Below are positions 45,245 to 53,816 of a stretch of 64,000 nt of DNA, piece after piece. This DNA is from Pseudomonas syringae (GTDB taxonomy: Bacteria > Pseudomonadota > Gammaproteobacteria > Pseudomonadales > Pseudomonadaceae): NCBI RefSeq assembly GCF_023278085.1, contig NZ_CP066265.1, positions 4,970,501 to 5,034,500 on the forward strand. The letters run 5' to 3'. The notes below the pieces were generated by a model, which saw only the letters and a list, made by a program, of their open reading frames with translations, searched no databases and was not told the DNA's origin. Within the stretch, counting starts at the first letter, position 1. Each line of letters begins with the position of its first letter. Both the position numbers and the translations under genes were made by a program.

Positions 45245-46141
45245 TCAAAACGGCGCAGTGCCTTGAATGGTCGTGCGATGCAGTTTGCGTCGCAGATGGG
45301 CCGGGCAACCGGCAGCCAGATGGATCAGGGAGCGGTTATCCCAGAACACCATGTCGTTGGGCTGCCATTGATGCCGGTAGATGTGCTCGGGCTTCACGCT
45401 GTGGGCATACAGCTCGTTGAGAATCTGGCGACTTTCGTCTTCTGGCAGACCGAGAATGCGCGTGGTGAAACCCTCGCTGACAAACAGCGCCTTGCGACCT
45501 GTTTCAGGATGGGTGCGCACAATCGGGTGGCTGACTTCGACCACCTGAGCCAGTTGCTCGGCGGTCAGGGTCGGACGCCAGTTGGCGGCGTTATGACCCT
45601 CGGCGTAGCGCGCGGTGTAACTGTGCACCGCAGAGCGCCCTTCCACCGCATCGCGCAGGTGTTGCGGCAACGTATCCCACGCCTGATGCATGTCGGCAAA
45701 CAGCGTATCACCGCCTTCACTCGGCAATTCCTGGGCGTACAGCATCGAGCCCAGGCTCGGCAGCTCTTTGTAAGACAGGTCCGAATGCCAGTATTTACCG
45801 GCATCGCCCAGGCCCACGGGCTTATCGTTTTCGACGATATTGGAAACGATCAGGATTTCCGGATGACCGGCCAGCAGAAACTGCTTGAGCACATGGATCT
45901 GCAACACACCGAAGCGGCGGCTGAAATCGACCTGCTGTTGCGGGGTGATCTGTTGATCGCGAAACACCACGACATGGTGATCCAGATGCGCCTGATGCAC
46001 CCGAGCGAAGTCGGCATCGTTCAACGGCCTGGACAGATCCAGCCCAACGATTTCAGCGCCCACCTTATCGGTGAATGGACGCACATCAAACGATTGCGAA
46101 GCGATGTGAGTGGACGATGAAGCGAGGGAGGCTGCTGGCAT
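45245..46141 (-). CDS. TauD/TfdA-family Fe(II)/2-oxoglutarate dioxygenase
   Basis: This 298-residue non-heme iron oxygenase has a complete 2-His-1-carboxylate triad: HxD in YWHSDLSYKE, and the distal His in FWDNRSLIHLA followed by the 2-oxoglutarate arginine in HLRRKLHRTTIQG. Such enzymes hydroxylate the carbon next to sulfonate or sulfate ester groups, releasing sulfite or sulfate, for example TauD on taurine and AtsK on alkyl sulfates. The gene leads an ABC-transporter operon, which supports sulfur scavenging. Residues specific for taurine cannot be judged here, so the substrate is left open. GGAG precedes the ATG. Confidence 0.92.
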   Translation of the reverse strand: MPAASLASSSTHIASQSFDVRPFTDKVGAEIVGLDLSRPLNDADFARVHQAHLDHHVVVFRDQQITPQQQVDFSRRFGVLQIHVLKQFLLAGHPEILIVSNIVENDKPVGLGDAGKYWHSDLSYKELPSLGSMLYAQELPSEGGDTLFADMHQAWDTLPQHLRDAVEGRSAVHSYTARYAEGHNAANWRPTLTAEQLAQVVEVSHPIVRTHPETGRKALFVSEGFTTRILGLPEDESRQILNELYAHSVKPEHIYRHQWQPNDMVFWDNRSLIHLAAGCPAHLRRKLHRTTIQGTAPF

Positions 46142-46360
46142 GAGAACTCCGACTCCAGAACAGGTAAGACTGAAAGAAGGAACTGTATAGGTATAAGAAA
46201 CAGAATTTAAATACCGTTGGGGAATATCGATAGCGCTGAATATTTCATCGATCTGTTAACTACCGTTAGCAACCACAAATGTGTCACAGCAGTTACATCC
46301 AAGTGTAAGACCTGCTTGCTAGGGTCGGCGCCTTATCCAAATCGAGTGAAGGCGCACGCT

Positions 46361-49300
46361 ATGCGATCCAGTAAACCGGTTGCCCATGTCATGGTGTCTT
46401 CATTGATACTTTCGCTGCTTGCCGTATCAGTTCAGGCAGCCAGCCGCGCGGGTGACGACAGAATCAACGGTGTCGATCTGCTTTCCGGGTTCGACACGCT
46501 GTGGACGACCGGCGCGACCTGGGATACCGGTACGCCGACAGCACTGGGTCAGAGCCTGCTGCGGCGCAACCTGCAAATCGTGGTCGACCGCGCCAACTCG
46601 CGCACGCTGGCGCAGGAAACTGCCGCGTATTTCGATGACCGACGTGACCAGAGCTACAGCGCCATCAGCGGCCTGGGTTCGTTGAGCGCTGCCTATAAGG
46701 CTGGCGCGGGAGCCTTCACGACCATCACGCAATTCGACGACAGCAACAAAACCGTCAAATACGACGACAAAGGCAATGGCGCAGGCAGTTCGTCCTCGGC
46801 GCTGGGCAAGGTGGTCGATCTGGTCGGCGCGGTGCGCAACGATGCGTCCACCACGCCTGCCAAATCCCACTATTTGTACCCACGCCCATGGCGTCAGAGC
46901 CTGGACGGTCAAAGCCTGGCCTTCGTCGTCGCGCCCTCCCTGCGCCCGGCCGAAAGCACCACGCCCGCCACTGACTCGGGCTTCCCCAGCGGCCATACCA
47001 ACGCTGCGTACCTGTCTTCCTACGCGCTGGCCTATGCAATTCCCGAGCGTTTCAGCGAGTTGATGCTGCGCGCCTCGGAAATCGGCGATAACCGCATCGA
47101 AGCCGGCATGCACTCGCCATTCGACGTGATGGGCGGGCGCATCACGGCGACCTATTTCGCCATCGACAACCTGTCCAACCCGGCCAACGCCCAACTGCGC
47201 GCCGATGCGCGCGCACAGGCGCTGAGTTATTTCACGGCGCAGTGCGGCGGTGACGTCAACAACTGCATGGCGGCCATCGACCCGGCCACCGACCGCACCT
47301 CCCAGCACGCTCTGGACAAGGCGCTGTACACCTCGCGCATGACCTACGGCTTCGATCCGGTCGGCCCGACCAACCTGGCCGCCGTGGTGCCGACCAACGC
47401 CGAAGTGTTGCTGGAAACCCGCTTCCCGTACCTGGACGCCAGTCAGCGCCGCGAGATTCTGGCGACTACCGAGATTTCGTCCGGCTATGCGGTGATCGAT
47501 CAGTCAGGCGGCTATGGCCGCCTGAACCTGTACGCAGCGGGCGATGGTTATGCGGCGTTCAACACCAACGTCACGGTCAACATGGACGCCAGCCTCGGCG
47601 GCTATAACGCCATCGACGCCTGGCGCAACGACATCAGCGGCAGCGGCGCGCTGATCAAGAACGGCAGCGGCAATCTGATGCTGACCGGCAACAACACCTA
47701 CTCGGGCGGCACCGTGATCAACGGTGGCGTTTTGACTGGCCACGCTCAGGCGTTCGGCAGCGGGACGATCACCGACAACGCGACGCTGGTGGTCGATCAG
47801 TCGACCAACGACACCCTCGCCAACACGCTGGCGGGCAACGGTGCGCTGATCAAACGTGGCGTCGGTTCGCTGAACCTGACCGGCAACAACAGCCTGTCCG
47901 GCGCAACGACTGTGCAGGCGGGTCGACTGGCTGTGAATGGCAACCTAGGTAACTCCATCGTCAGCGTGCAGCAGGGCGCAACGCTGGGCGGCAACGGCAG
48001 CGTCGGCGGCATCAACGTCGCTCAGGGCGGCGTGGTTGCACCCGGTAATTCGGTCGGGCAACTGAACGTCAATGGTGACGTCAACCTTGCTCAGGGCTCG
48101 GTCTACCAGGTGGAATCGGATGCCAACGGCAATGCCGATCTTATCGTCGCCAGCGGTCGTGCGACCATCAATAACAGCACGCTGTCATTGGTCGAAGGCG
48201 GCAATTGGCTGGCTGCGAGCCGTTACTCGATCCTCTCGGCAGCCGGGGGCGTCAGCGGTGCGTTTGCCGCCGTGCAAACCAACTTCGCGTTCCTCACCCC
48301 AACGCTGAACTACACCGCGACCGATGTCGGGCTGACGCTGGACCGTAACGCCCAAACCTTCGCCAGCCTGGCGACTACCCGCAATGCCCGAGCCGTCGCG
48401 CAAGGGCTGGACAGCGCAGGTGCAGGCAATGCGCTCTGGCGTCAGGTGGTGCAGGACGACGCGTCGACCGCACAGGCCACGTTCAAGGCGCTGTCCAATG
48501 AGCTGCATGCGTCGACGCAGTCCGCGCTGATCGAAGACAGCCGCCTGGTGCGCAACGCCATGAACGATCGTTTGCAGCAGGCGCAGTCAGCCCAGGCATT
48601 CGGCAGCTCGACCCAAACCCTGGCTGGCGATGCTTCGCGTGGCGTGGTCTGGACTCAGGCCATCGGCGCGACCGGCAAGACCGACAGCACCCGTGATGTG
48701 TCGGGCCTCGACACTCACACCAGCGGCTTGCTGTTCGGCGCTGACGTGCCACTCGACGACACCTGGCGCGTGGGTGCGCTGGCCGGTTTCAGCAACAGCA
48801 GCTTCGACCTGCGCCATGCGTCCGGCTCCACTGATAGCGACAACTACCATCTGGGCGTCTACGCCGGCGCCAAGTGGGGTCAGCTTGGCCTGCGTCTCGG
48901 CGCGGTGCACACCTGGCACGAGCTGACGGCCAAGCGCACGCTGGATCTACCGGGCTCTTCCGAGCATTTCAAGGAAGATTACAAAGCGGCGACCAATCAG
49001 GTGTTTGGCGAACTGGGTTACGCCATCGAGCTGGGCAACGCGCAGCTTGAACCCTTCGCCAACCTCGCGCATGTGCGACTGGACACCGACTCCTTCGATG
49101 AGAACAGCAACGCGATCAGGCTGGAGAACAAGTCTCAGGACAACAACATCACCTTCAGCACCCTCGGCCTGCGCGCCGCCACTCGCCTGAATGCCGGCAG
49201 CGTCGCGATCAAACCCAACGCGACACTGGGCTGGCGTCGTGCCTACGGCGACGTGACACCAGAAAGCCGCGCAGCCTTCAGCGGCGGCGACACCTTCGAA

Positions 49301-49459
49301 CTGTCCGGCGCACCGATTGCACGCAGCGCAGCCGTCATTGGTGCAGGGGTTGATCTGGGGTTGAGCGATACACTGAGCGTCGGAGTGAGCTACAACGGGC
49401 AGGTGAGCAGCGACGCGTCGGATCAGACGTTGAATGCGCGGGTGACACTGGCGTTTTAA
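46361..49459 (+). CDS. Autotransporter with N-terminal PAP2-type acid phosphatase
   Basis: The product is 1032 residues from the ATG at 46361 (a longer frame has no signal peptide at its start). Signal peptide: MRSSKPVAHVMVSSLILSLLAVSVQAA. The passenger (about 30-400) carries the three PAP2/vanadium-haloperoxidase motifs: KxxxxxxRP (from Lys168), PSGH (209-212) and RxxxxxHxxxD (Arg245, His251, Asp255). Gly/Asn-rich autotransporter strand repeats (NTYSGGTVINGGVLTG) follow at about 440-570. A C-terminal beta-barrel (about 760-1032) ends in ARVTLAF, the usual outer-membrane signature. The phosphatase is thus predicted to be displayed on the surface or shed. It is transcribed divergently from the dioxygenase operon. 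Confidence 0.9.
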   Translation: MRSSKPVAHVMVSSLILSLLAVSVQAASRAGDDRINGVDLLSGFDTLWTTGATWDTGTPTALGQSLLRRNLQIVVDRANSRTLAQETAAYFDDRRDQSYSAISGLGSLSAAYKAGAGAFTTITQFDDSNKTVKYDDKGNGAGSSSSALGKVVDLVGAVRNDASTTPAKSHYLYPRPWRQSLDGQSLAFVVAPSLRPAESTTPATDSGFPSGHTNAAYLSSYALAYAIPERFSELMLRASEIGDNRIEAGMHSPFDVMGGRITATYFAIDNLSNPANAQLRADARAQALSYFTAQCGGDVNNCMAAIDPATDRTSQHALDKALYTSRMTYGFDPVGPTNLAAVVPTNAEVLLETRFPYLDASQRREILATTEISSGYAVIDQSGGYGRLNLYAAGDGYAAFNTNVTVNMDASLGGYNAIDAWRNDISGSGALIKNGSGNLMLTGNNTYSGGTVINGGVLTGHAQAFGSGTITDNATLVVDQSTNDTLANTLAGNGALIKRGVGSLNLTGNNSLSGATTVQAGRLAVNGNLGNSIVSVQQGATLGGNGSVGGINVAQGGVVAPGNSVGQLNVNGDVNLAQGSVYQVESDANGNADLIVASGRATINNSTLSLVEGGNWLAASRYSILSAAGGVSGAFAAVQTNFAFLTPTLNYTATDVGLTLDRNAQTFASLATTRNARAVAQGLDSAGAGNALWRQVVQDDASTAQATFKALSNELHASTQSALIEDSRLVRNAMNDRLQQAQSAQAFGSSTQTLAGDASRGVVWTQAIGATGKTDSTRDVSGLDTHTSGLLFGADVPLDDTWRVGALAGFSNSSFDLRHASGSTDSDNYHLGVYAGAKWGQLGLRLGAVHTWHELTAKRTLDLPGSSEHFKEDYKAATNQVFGELGYAIELGNAQLEPFANLAHVRLDTDSFDENSNAIRLENKSQDNNITFSTLGLRAATRLNAGSVAIKPNATLGWRRAYGDVTPESRAAFSGGDTFELSGAPIARSAAVIGAGVDLGLSDTLSVGVSYNGQVSSDASDQTLNARVTLAF

Positions 49460-49480
49460 GGCCGGGATAACGGCGCAGGT

Positions 49481-49655
49481 GTGACGCGCAGCGTCAAGAA
49501 CGGCGTTCCCATGACCCCCGATTATCGTACGACGCTCCGCGTCGTATGCCGTTCTGGACGCTCTGCGTCCGATCCTGAATCTGTGGTGTGGCGCAGACCT
49601 GTGACGCGGAGCGTCACGACAGGCATTCCCACGCTGGAGCGTGAGGAACGATCAT
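49481..49655. repeat. Extragenic palindrome cluster G
   Basis: Modules in order: GTGACGCGCAGCGTCA (49481-49496), TACGACGCTCCGCGTCGTA (49528-49546), GGACGCTCTGCGTCC (49556-49570), GTGACGCGGAGCGTCAC (49601-49617) and CACGCTGGAGCGTG (49630-49643). The two GTGACGC modules start 120 bp apart, so it is a partial second repeat unit. The cluster fills the gap between the convergent autotransporter gene and the second metQ-like gene. Confidence 0.8.
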
Positions 49656-49724
49656 CGACGTACGACTCTCGTGCTACGCGAGCATCCCTGCGCAAACGCA
49701 TAGGGATGCTCGTCAATCCAGCAA

Positions 49725-50507
49725 TCAGAACGCTGGCAGTACCGCGCCTTCGTACTTCTTGTTGATGAAGTCTTTGACTTGCTGGCTGGTCAGCGCTTTC
49801 GAGAGTTTCTCGATGGCGTCGGTGTGGGCGTTGTCTTCGCGGGTGACGAGGAAGTTCACGTACGGCGAATCCGGGCCTTCGATGATCAGCGCGTCTTTCT
49901 TCGGATTGAGCTTGGCTTCCAGCGCGTAGTTGGTGTTGATCAGCGCGAGGTCAACCTGGCTCAAAGCGCGGGGCAGAACGGCCGATTCCAGTTCGCGGAA
50001 TTTGAAGTTATGCGGGTTGGCAGCAATGTCTTTCGGCGTGGCCAAGGCGTTGGTCTTGTCCTTGAGCGTGATCAGACCATTCTTGTCCAGCAGGATCAGC
50101 GCACGACCTGCGTTGCTGCCCTCGTTTGGAATGGCGATGGTTGCGCCTTCAGGCAGTTCTTTTACGCTCTTGTACTTCTTGGAATAGCCGCCGAACGGTT
50201 CGACGTGTACGCCAACGCCGGTCACCAGATTGGTGCCCTTGCCTTTGTTGAAGCCATCCAGGTAAGGCTTGGTCTGGAAGTAGTTAGCGTCCAGACGCTT
50301 TTCATTCAACTGGACGTTGGGCTGTACATAGTCAGTGAAGACCTTGATCTCCAGGTCCACGCCTTCCTTGGCCAGGGTTGGCTTGATCAGTTCAAGGATT
50401 TCCGCATGGGGCACAGGCGTCGCGCCGACCACCAGCTTTTCGCCTGCGTGAGCCAGGCCAATCGAGAACGCAGCCGCCAGAGCGGTCATCAGAAACGTCT
50501 TTTTCAT
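49725..50507 (-). CDS. MetQ/NlpA-family substrate-binding protein (copy 2)
   Basis: The product is 260 residues with signal MKKTFLMTALAAAFSIGLAHA. Mature segments are LVVGATPVPHAEILELIKPTLAKEGVDLEIKVFTDYVQPNVQLNEKRLDANYFQTKPYLDGF and IPNEGSNAGRALILLDKNGLITLKD. It lacks a lipobox cysteine. It resembles true MetQ more closely than copy 1 does in its PHAEIL and NYFQTKPYLD segments. No ATPase or permease gene is adjacent, so it either shares a MetNI pair located elsewhere or acts as an orphan. It lies downstream of an SfnR-like activator gene on the same strand, with a 170-bp AT-rich gap. Confidence 0.9.
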   Translation of the reverse strand: MKKTFLMTALAAAFSIGLAHAGEKLVVGATPVPHAEILELIKPTLAKEGVDLEIKVFTDYVQPNVQLNEKRLDANYFQTKPYLDGFNKGKGTNLVTGVGVHVEPFGGYSKKYKSVKELPEGATIAIPNEGSNAGRALILLDKNGLITLKDKTNALATPKDIAANPHNFKFRELESAVLPRALSQVDLALINTNYALEAKLNPKKDALIIEGPDSPYVNFLVTREDNAHTDAIEKLSKALTSQQVKDFINKKYEGAVLPAF

Positions 50508-50677
50508 GCGGTGTCCTTAGGGAAAATCCGGGAGCGTCATCAGACAATGACGCCTTATTATTCAATGATGTGCCGCAGACTGCTTGAGCTCCGCGACATC
50601 ATGCTGACATTACCTAGTTTTTATATGCCAATAAAATACTTTTTAATCGAGTACTTATATCTTTTTGTCTCAGCCCC

Positions 50678-51628
50678 TTACGCAGGGCTTCGCGCCAGCT
50701 GCGCCGTCACGGTGTCCAGCAATTGTCGCAGCGCGCCAAGCTGTTCGCGATCGCCGCTATTGATCAACAGCTTTGCCTGACGCTCGATCAAGGTCAGGGG
50801 GCTGGCGATGTCCGGCAGGTTGATGTGTTCGGCCTGAATCTCGTCGCCACTGCTGACCAGCAGCGCAAAGTGAATGACGTTTTCCAGTTCGCGGGTATTG
50901 CCCGGCCAGCTGTGCGCTTCGAGTGTGCGTTGCGCGGATTCGCTGATCAGTTGCACCGGCAGGTTCAAGCGCTGGCTGTAGATGCCAACGAAATATTCAG
51001 CCAGCGGCAGGATATTGCCTGGTTGCTCGCGCAGCGCGGGCAGGTCAAGTCGCCCTTCACTCAGGTAATGATAAAGCCGCTCGTGGAATTTCCCGGCCGC
51101 CACTGCCTGCGCCAGATCGATGCTGGTGGCGGCGACCAGACGCACGTCGACCGGGCTGGGCTGATGCGCGCCGACCCGGGTGACTTCGTGATTTTCCAGC
51201 GCAGCCAGCAGCTTGACCTGAATCGGCAGCGGCAAATCACCGATCTCATCCAGATACAAGGTGCCGCCATTCGCTGAACCGAACCAGCCTGCGCGGCTGC
51301 TGACCGTTCCACTGTGCGCCCCGGCGGCATAACCGAACAATTCTGCGTCAGCGTAAGTCGGACTGATGGCCCCGCAGTTCACTGACACGAACAAACCCGA
51401 GCGATCACTGCCGCGATGGATGTGCCGTGCCAGCAACTCCTTACCAGTCCCGGACTCGCCACGGATCAGTACCGGCAGCGAACGGGGTGCCAATTGCTCC
51501 ATTTCCTCACGCAACCGGCGTGAACGCGGATCAATGAACACGAGTGCCTTGGCGCGAATGCTGAGGGGGCTTTTTTCCGCATCGGGAAAGGTCAGCAGCG
51601 GCTGACCGAAAGTTTCTTGAAGGCTCAT
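50678..51628 (-). CDS. SfnR-like sigma-54 AAA+ activator without a DNA-binding domain
   Basis: The product is 316 residues from MSLQETFGQP (ATG at 51628). There is only a 35-residue N-terminus and no receiver, GAF or PAS domain. The AAA+ core has Walker A GESGTGKE (57-64), Walker B GGTLYLDEIGD (121-131) and WPGNTRELEN (241-250). The sigma-54 contact loop, normally GAFTGA, reads GAHSGT (103-108). After residue 270 only about 46 residues remain (PLTLIERQAKLLINSGDREQLGALRQLLD), with no recognisable Fis-type helix-turn-helix. Relatives such as SfnR activate organosulfur genes in Pseudomonas. How this one finds its targets is unclear. Neighbours are metQ copy 2 and an alpha/beta hydrolase. Confidence 0.85.
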   Translation of the reverse strand: MSLQETFGQPLLTFPDAEKSPLSIRAKALVFIDPRSRRLREEMEQLAPRSLPVLIRGESGTGKELLARHIHRGSDRSGLFVSVNCGAISPTYADAELFGYAAGAHSGTVSSRAGWFGSANGGTLYLDEIGDLPLPIQVKLLAALENHEVTRVGAHQPSPVDVRLVAATSIDLAQAVAAGKFHERLYHYLSEGRLDLPALREQPGNILPLAEYFVGIYSQRLNLPVQLISESAQRTLEAHSWPGNTRELENVIHFALLVSSGDEIQAEHINLPDIASPLTLIERQAKLLINSGDREQLGALRQLLDTVTAQLARSPA

Positions 51629-51710
51629 GACACACTCCCGCCTGAGCCCTTGCGACGGCTCAAGCGTTAAAAAGACAGGACCCTGCGGGCCCGATAAACA
51701 GATAGCCCGG

Positions 51711-52292
51711 TCATGCGCGACGACGTGCGTGCTGCTCCAGACGGCTTTGCAGCCGGTACAGGTAAGCGAACCCCTGCTCCCAGCGTTGGTGACCGGATTT
51801 GACGTTGATGTGCCCGGCCTGGCTGAGAAACCCCAATTCGGCACCCCAGTGACGTGCCATCTCCATGGCACGCTGAGAGCTGACCGCCGGGTCGTTATCA
51901 GAGCTGACGATCTGTGTCGGAAACGGCAACAGGTCGGTAGGGATCGGGGCGAAATTACGCAACGCAGGCGGGCAATTCGGACGTTCCACATCGGCAGGCG
52001 CAACCAGCAAGGCACCCTGTACCTGACGCAGGGTTTCCAGCGGAGCCAACTGAGCCCAATGCGCAACCGTCACGCACCCCAGGCTGTGAGCGATCAGGAT
52101 CACTGGCGTGTCGTGCTCGGCAATGGTGCGCTGCAACTCGCCCACCCAGTCTTCACGGCGGGGCTTGAGCCAGTCGGCCTGCTCCACGCGGACGCTGTTA
52201 GGCAGGCTGTTCTGCCAGTGGGTCTGCCAATGATCGTCAGGAGACCCTTGCCAGCCTGGCACGATCAGATACCGGATCGACTCGTTATGCAT
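51711..52292 (-). CDS. RBBP9/YdeN-family alpha/beta hydrolase
   Basis: The product is 193 residues, usual for this small serine-hydrolase family. It starts MHNESIRYLIVPGWQGSPDDHWQTHW (family signature). The nucleophile elbow is AHSLGC (Ser70). The acid is probably Asp132 or Asp134 in SSDNDPAVS, and the catalytic His161 is in SQAGHINV. Members are cytoplasmic esterases of poorly known substrate. It lies 82 bp upstream of the SfnR-like gene in the same direction and may be co-transcribed; this pairing may be functional, but I cannot show it. Confidence 0.9.
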   Translation of the reverse strand: MHNESIRYLIVPGWQGSPDDHWQTHWQNSLPNSVRVEQADWLKPRREDWVGELQRTIAEHDTPVILIAHSLGCVTVAHWAQLAPLETLRQVQGALLVAPADVERPNCPPALRNFAPIPTDLLPFPTQIVSSDNDPAVSSQRAMEMARHWGAELGFLSQAGHINVKSGHQRWEQGFAYLYRLQSRLEQHARRRA

Positions 52293-52412
52293 GAATTCGC
52301 CTCCTGCCTGTATGCGTTCATGAGACGAGTATAGGGAGTGAAGTTATATTCGCTAAGGAATAAGAAGCTATTTATTAATTCCCAAAACGAATATGTAATC
52401 ACAAACGAAAAA

Positions 52413-52446
52413 AAGGGCCACCCCCTGCCTTCGAGGAGTGGCCCTT
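52413..52446 (-). terminator. Intrinsic terminator after the MFS gene
   Basis: Arms AAGGGCCA and TGGCCCTT, extended by CCCCT/AGGAG pairing, form a long stem. On the minus strand the stem is followed by a run of seven T residues (complement of 52408-52414). It lies 60 bp beyond the stop of the minus-strand MFS transporter. Confidence 0.85.
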
Positions 52447-52505
52447 AACAAAATCACTTTCAGGGCAAAGACTAACTGCGTTTCATGACAGGTATGCGAC
52501 GCCCC

Positions 52506-53816
52506 TCATGTCGCTGGAACAGGACGGATGCCCGGCTCACCCGCTTTCAGCATCACCGGTTCTTCTGTTTGCGGGACTTCGCGGGCGACATTCCACACCA
52601 CAATCGCAGCGATCAGATCGAAAATCGCCAGCACCACGAACAGCGGGCTATAGCCGATTTTAGTGACCATCACGCCAAACACCATGGTGAACGCTGCCGC
52701 ACCGAAAAAGCCGAACATCCCGCCCATGCCGGTGGCCGTGGCGACTTCGTTTTTACCGAACGAGTCCGAAGTGATCGAGTACAGCGCGCCCGACAGGGTC
52801 TGGTGAGCGAAACCACCCACACACAACAATGCGATTGCGGTGTAAGGGCTTTCGACCAGACCGATGCAGGCCGGTCCGATCATGCATGAGCAGCCAAACA
52901 GCATGACCATCTTGCGTGAAGTGAACAGCGAAACCTTGCAGTACTTGTGGAACAGCGGGCTGAGGTAGCCACCCAGCACACAGCCGATGTCCGCTGCCAG
53001 AAACGGCAGCCAGGCGAACATCGCCACTTCCTTGATGTTCATGTGACGTTCGGTCATCAAGTACAGCGGAATCCAGGCATTGAAGGTTTGCCAGGCAGGT
53101 TCGGAAAGAATGCGCGCCGACGCAATCGCGTAGAAATTGCGGTTTTTGAACAGTCGCTTCCAGCTGCCTCTTTGCGCAGGCGCATCCTTGAGGCGGGATT
53201 CCTGACCGCTGAGAATGTAGTCGCGTTCTTCATCGCCCAGACGCTTCTGGTCACGCGGATGCTTGTACAGCAGCAGCCACAGCCCGCTCCACACAATGCC
53301 CAGGCCACCGACAATCAGAAACGCCAGCTCCCAGCCGCTTTGCAGAATAGCCCAGACCACCAGTGGCGGAGCGAGCAATGCGCCAAATGACGAGCCGATG
53401 TTGAACCAGCCAATCGCCACCGAACGCTCCTTGGCCGGAAACCATTCGGTGGTCGCCTTGACGCCCGCTGGCAGGCCCGCCGCTTCGGTCAGGCCGAGCA
53501 TGCCGCGGAAGATCGCCAGGCTTTGCCAGCCTGTTGCAAACGCTGCAGCGGCGCAGGCAGCTGACCAGGCGATGGCGAAAATCGCGAAACCCATCTTGGT
53601 GCCAATGGCATCAATGATGTAGCCCGCCACCGGTTGCATGATCGCGTAGCACACCTGCCAGGCAACGACGATATGCGCGTACTGCTCGGTAGAAATGCTC
53701 AACTCGCTCATGAGCGTGGGCGCTGCGACGGACAGCGTGTTGCGTGCGAGGTAGTTGACCACCAGGCCGGCCGTGACCAGCCCGACCATCCACCAGCGGA
53801 TGCCTTTTACTTTCAT
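52506..53816 (-). CDS. MFS transporter, anion:cation symporter type (ExuT/hexuronate-like)
   Basis: The product is 436 residues from MKVKGIRWWMVGLVTAGLVVNYLARNTLSVAAP (GGTGAAGAG just upstream), with twelve hydrophobic helices. The N-terminal NYLARNTLSVAAPTLMSEL and the loop AAGLPAGVKATTEWFPAKERSVAIGWFNIGSSFGALLAPPLVVW are landmarks of the ACS family. That family takes up hexuronates, galactonate, glucarate or phthalate by proton symport. No adjoining sugar-acid catabolic gene identifies the substrate. A terminator follows. Confidence 0.9.
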   Translation of the reverse strand: MKVKGIRWWMVGLVTAGLVVNYLARNTLSVAAPTLMSELSISTEQYAHIVVAWQVCYAIMQPVAGYIIDAIGTKMGFAIFAIAWSAACAAAAFATGWQSLAIFRGMLGLTEAAGLPAGVKATTEWFPAKERSVAIGWFNIGSSFGALLAPPLVVWAILQSGWELAFLIVGGLGIVWSGLWLLLYKHPRDQKRLGDEERDYILSGQESRLKDAPAQRGSWKRLFKNRNFYAIASARILSEPAWQTFNAWIPLYLMTERHMNIKEVAMFAWLPFLAADIGCVLGGYLSPLFHKYCKVSLFTSRKMVMLFGCSCMIGPACIGLVESPYTAIALLCVGGFAHQTLSGALYSITSDSFGKNEVATATGMGGMFGFFGAAAFTMVFGVMVTKIGYSPLFVVLAIFDLIAAIVVWNVAREVPQTEEPVMLKAGEPGIRPVPAT

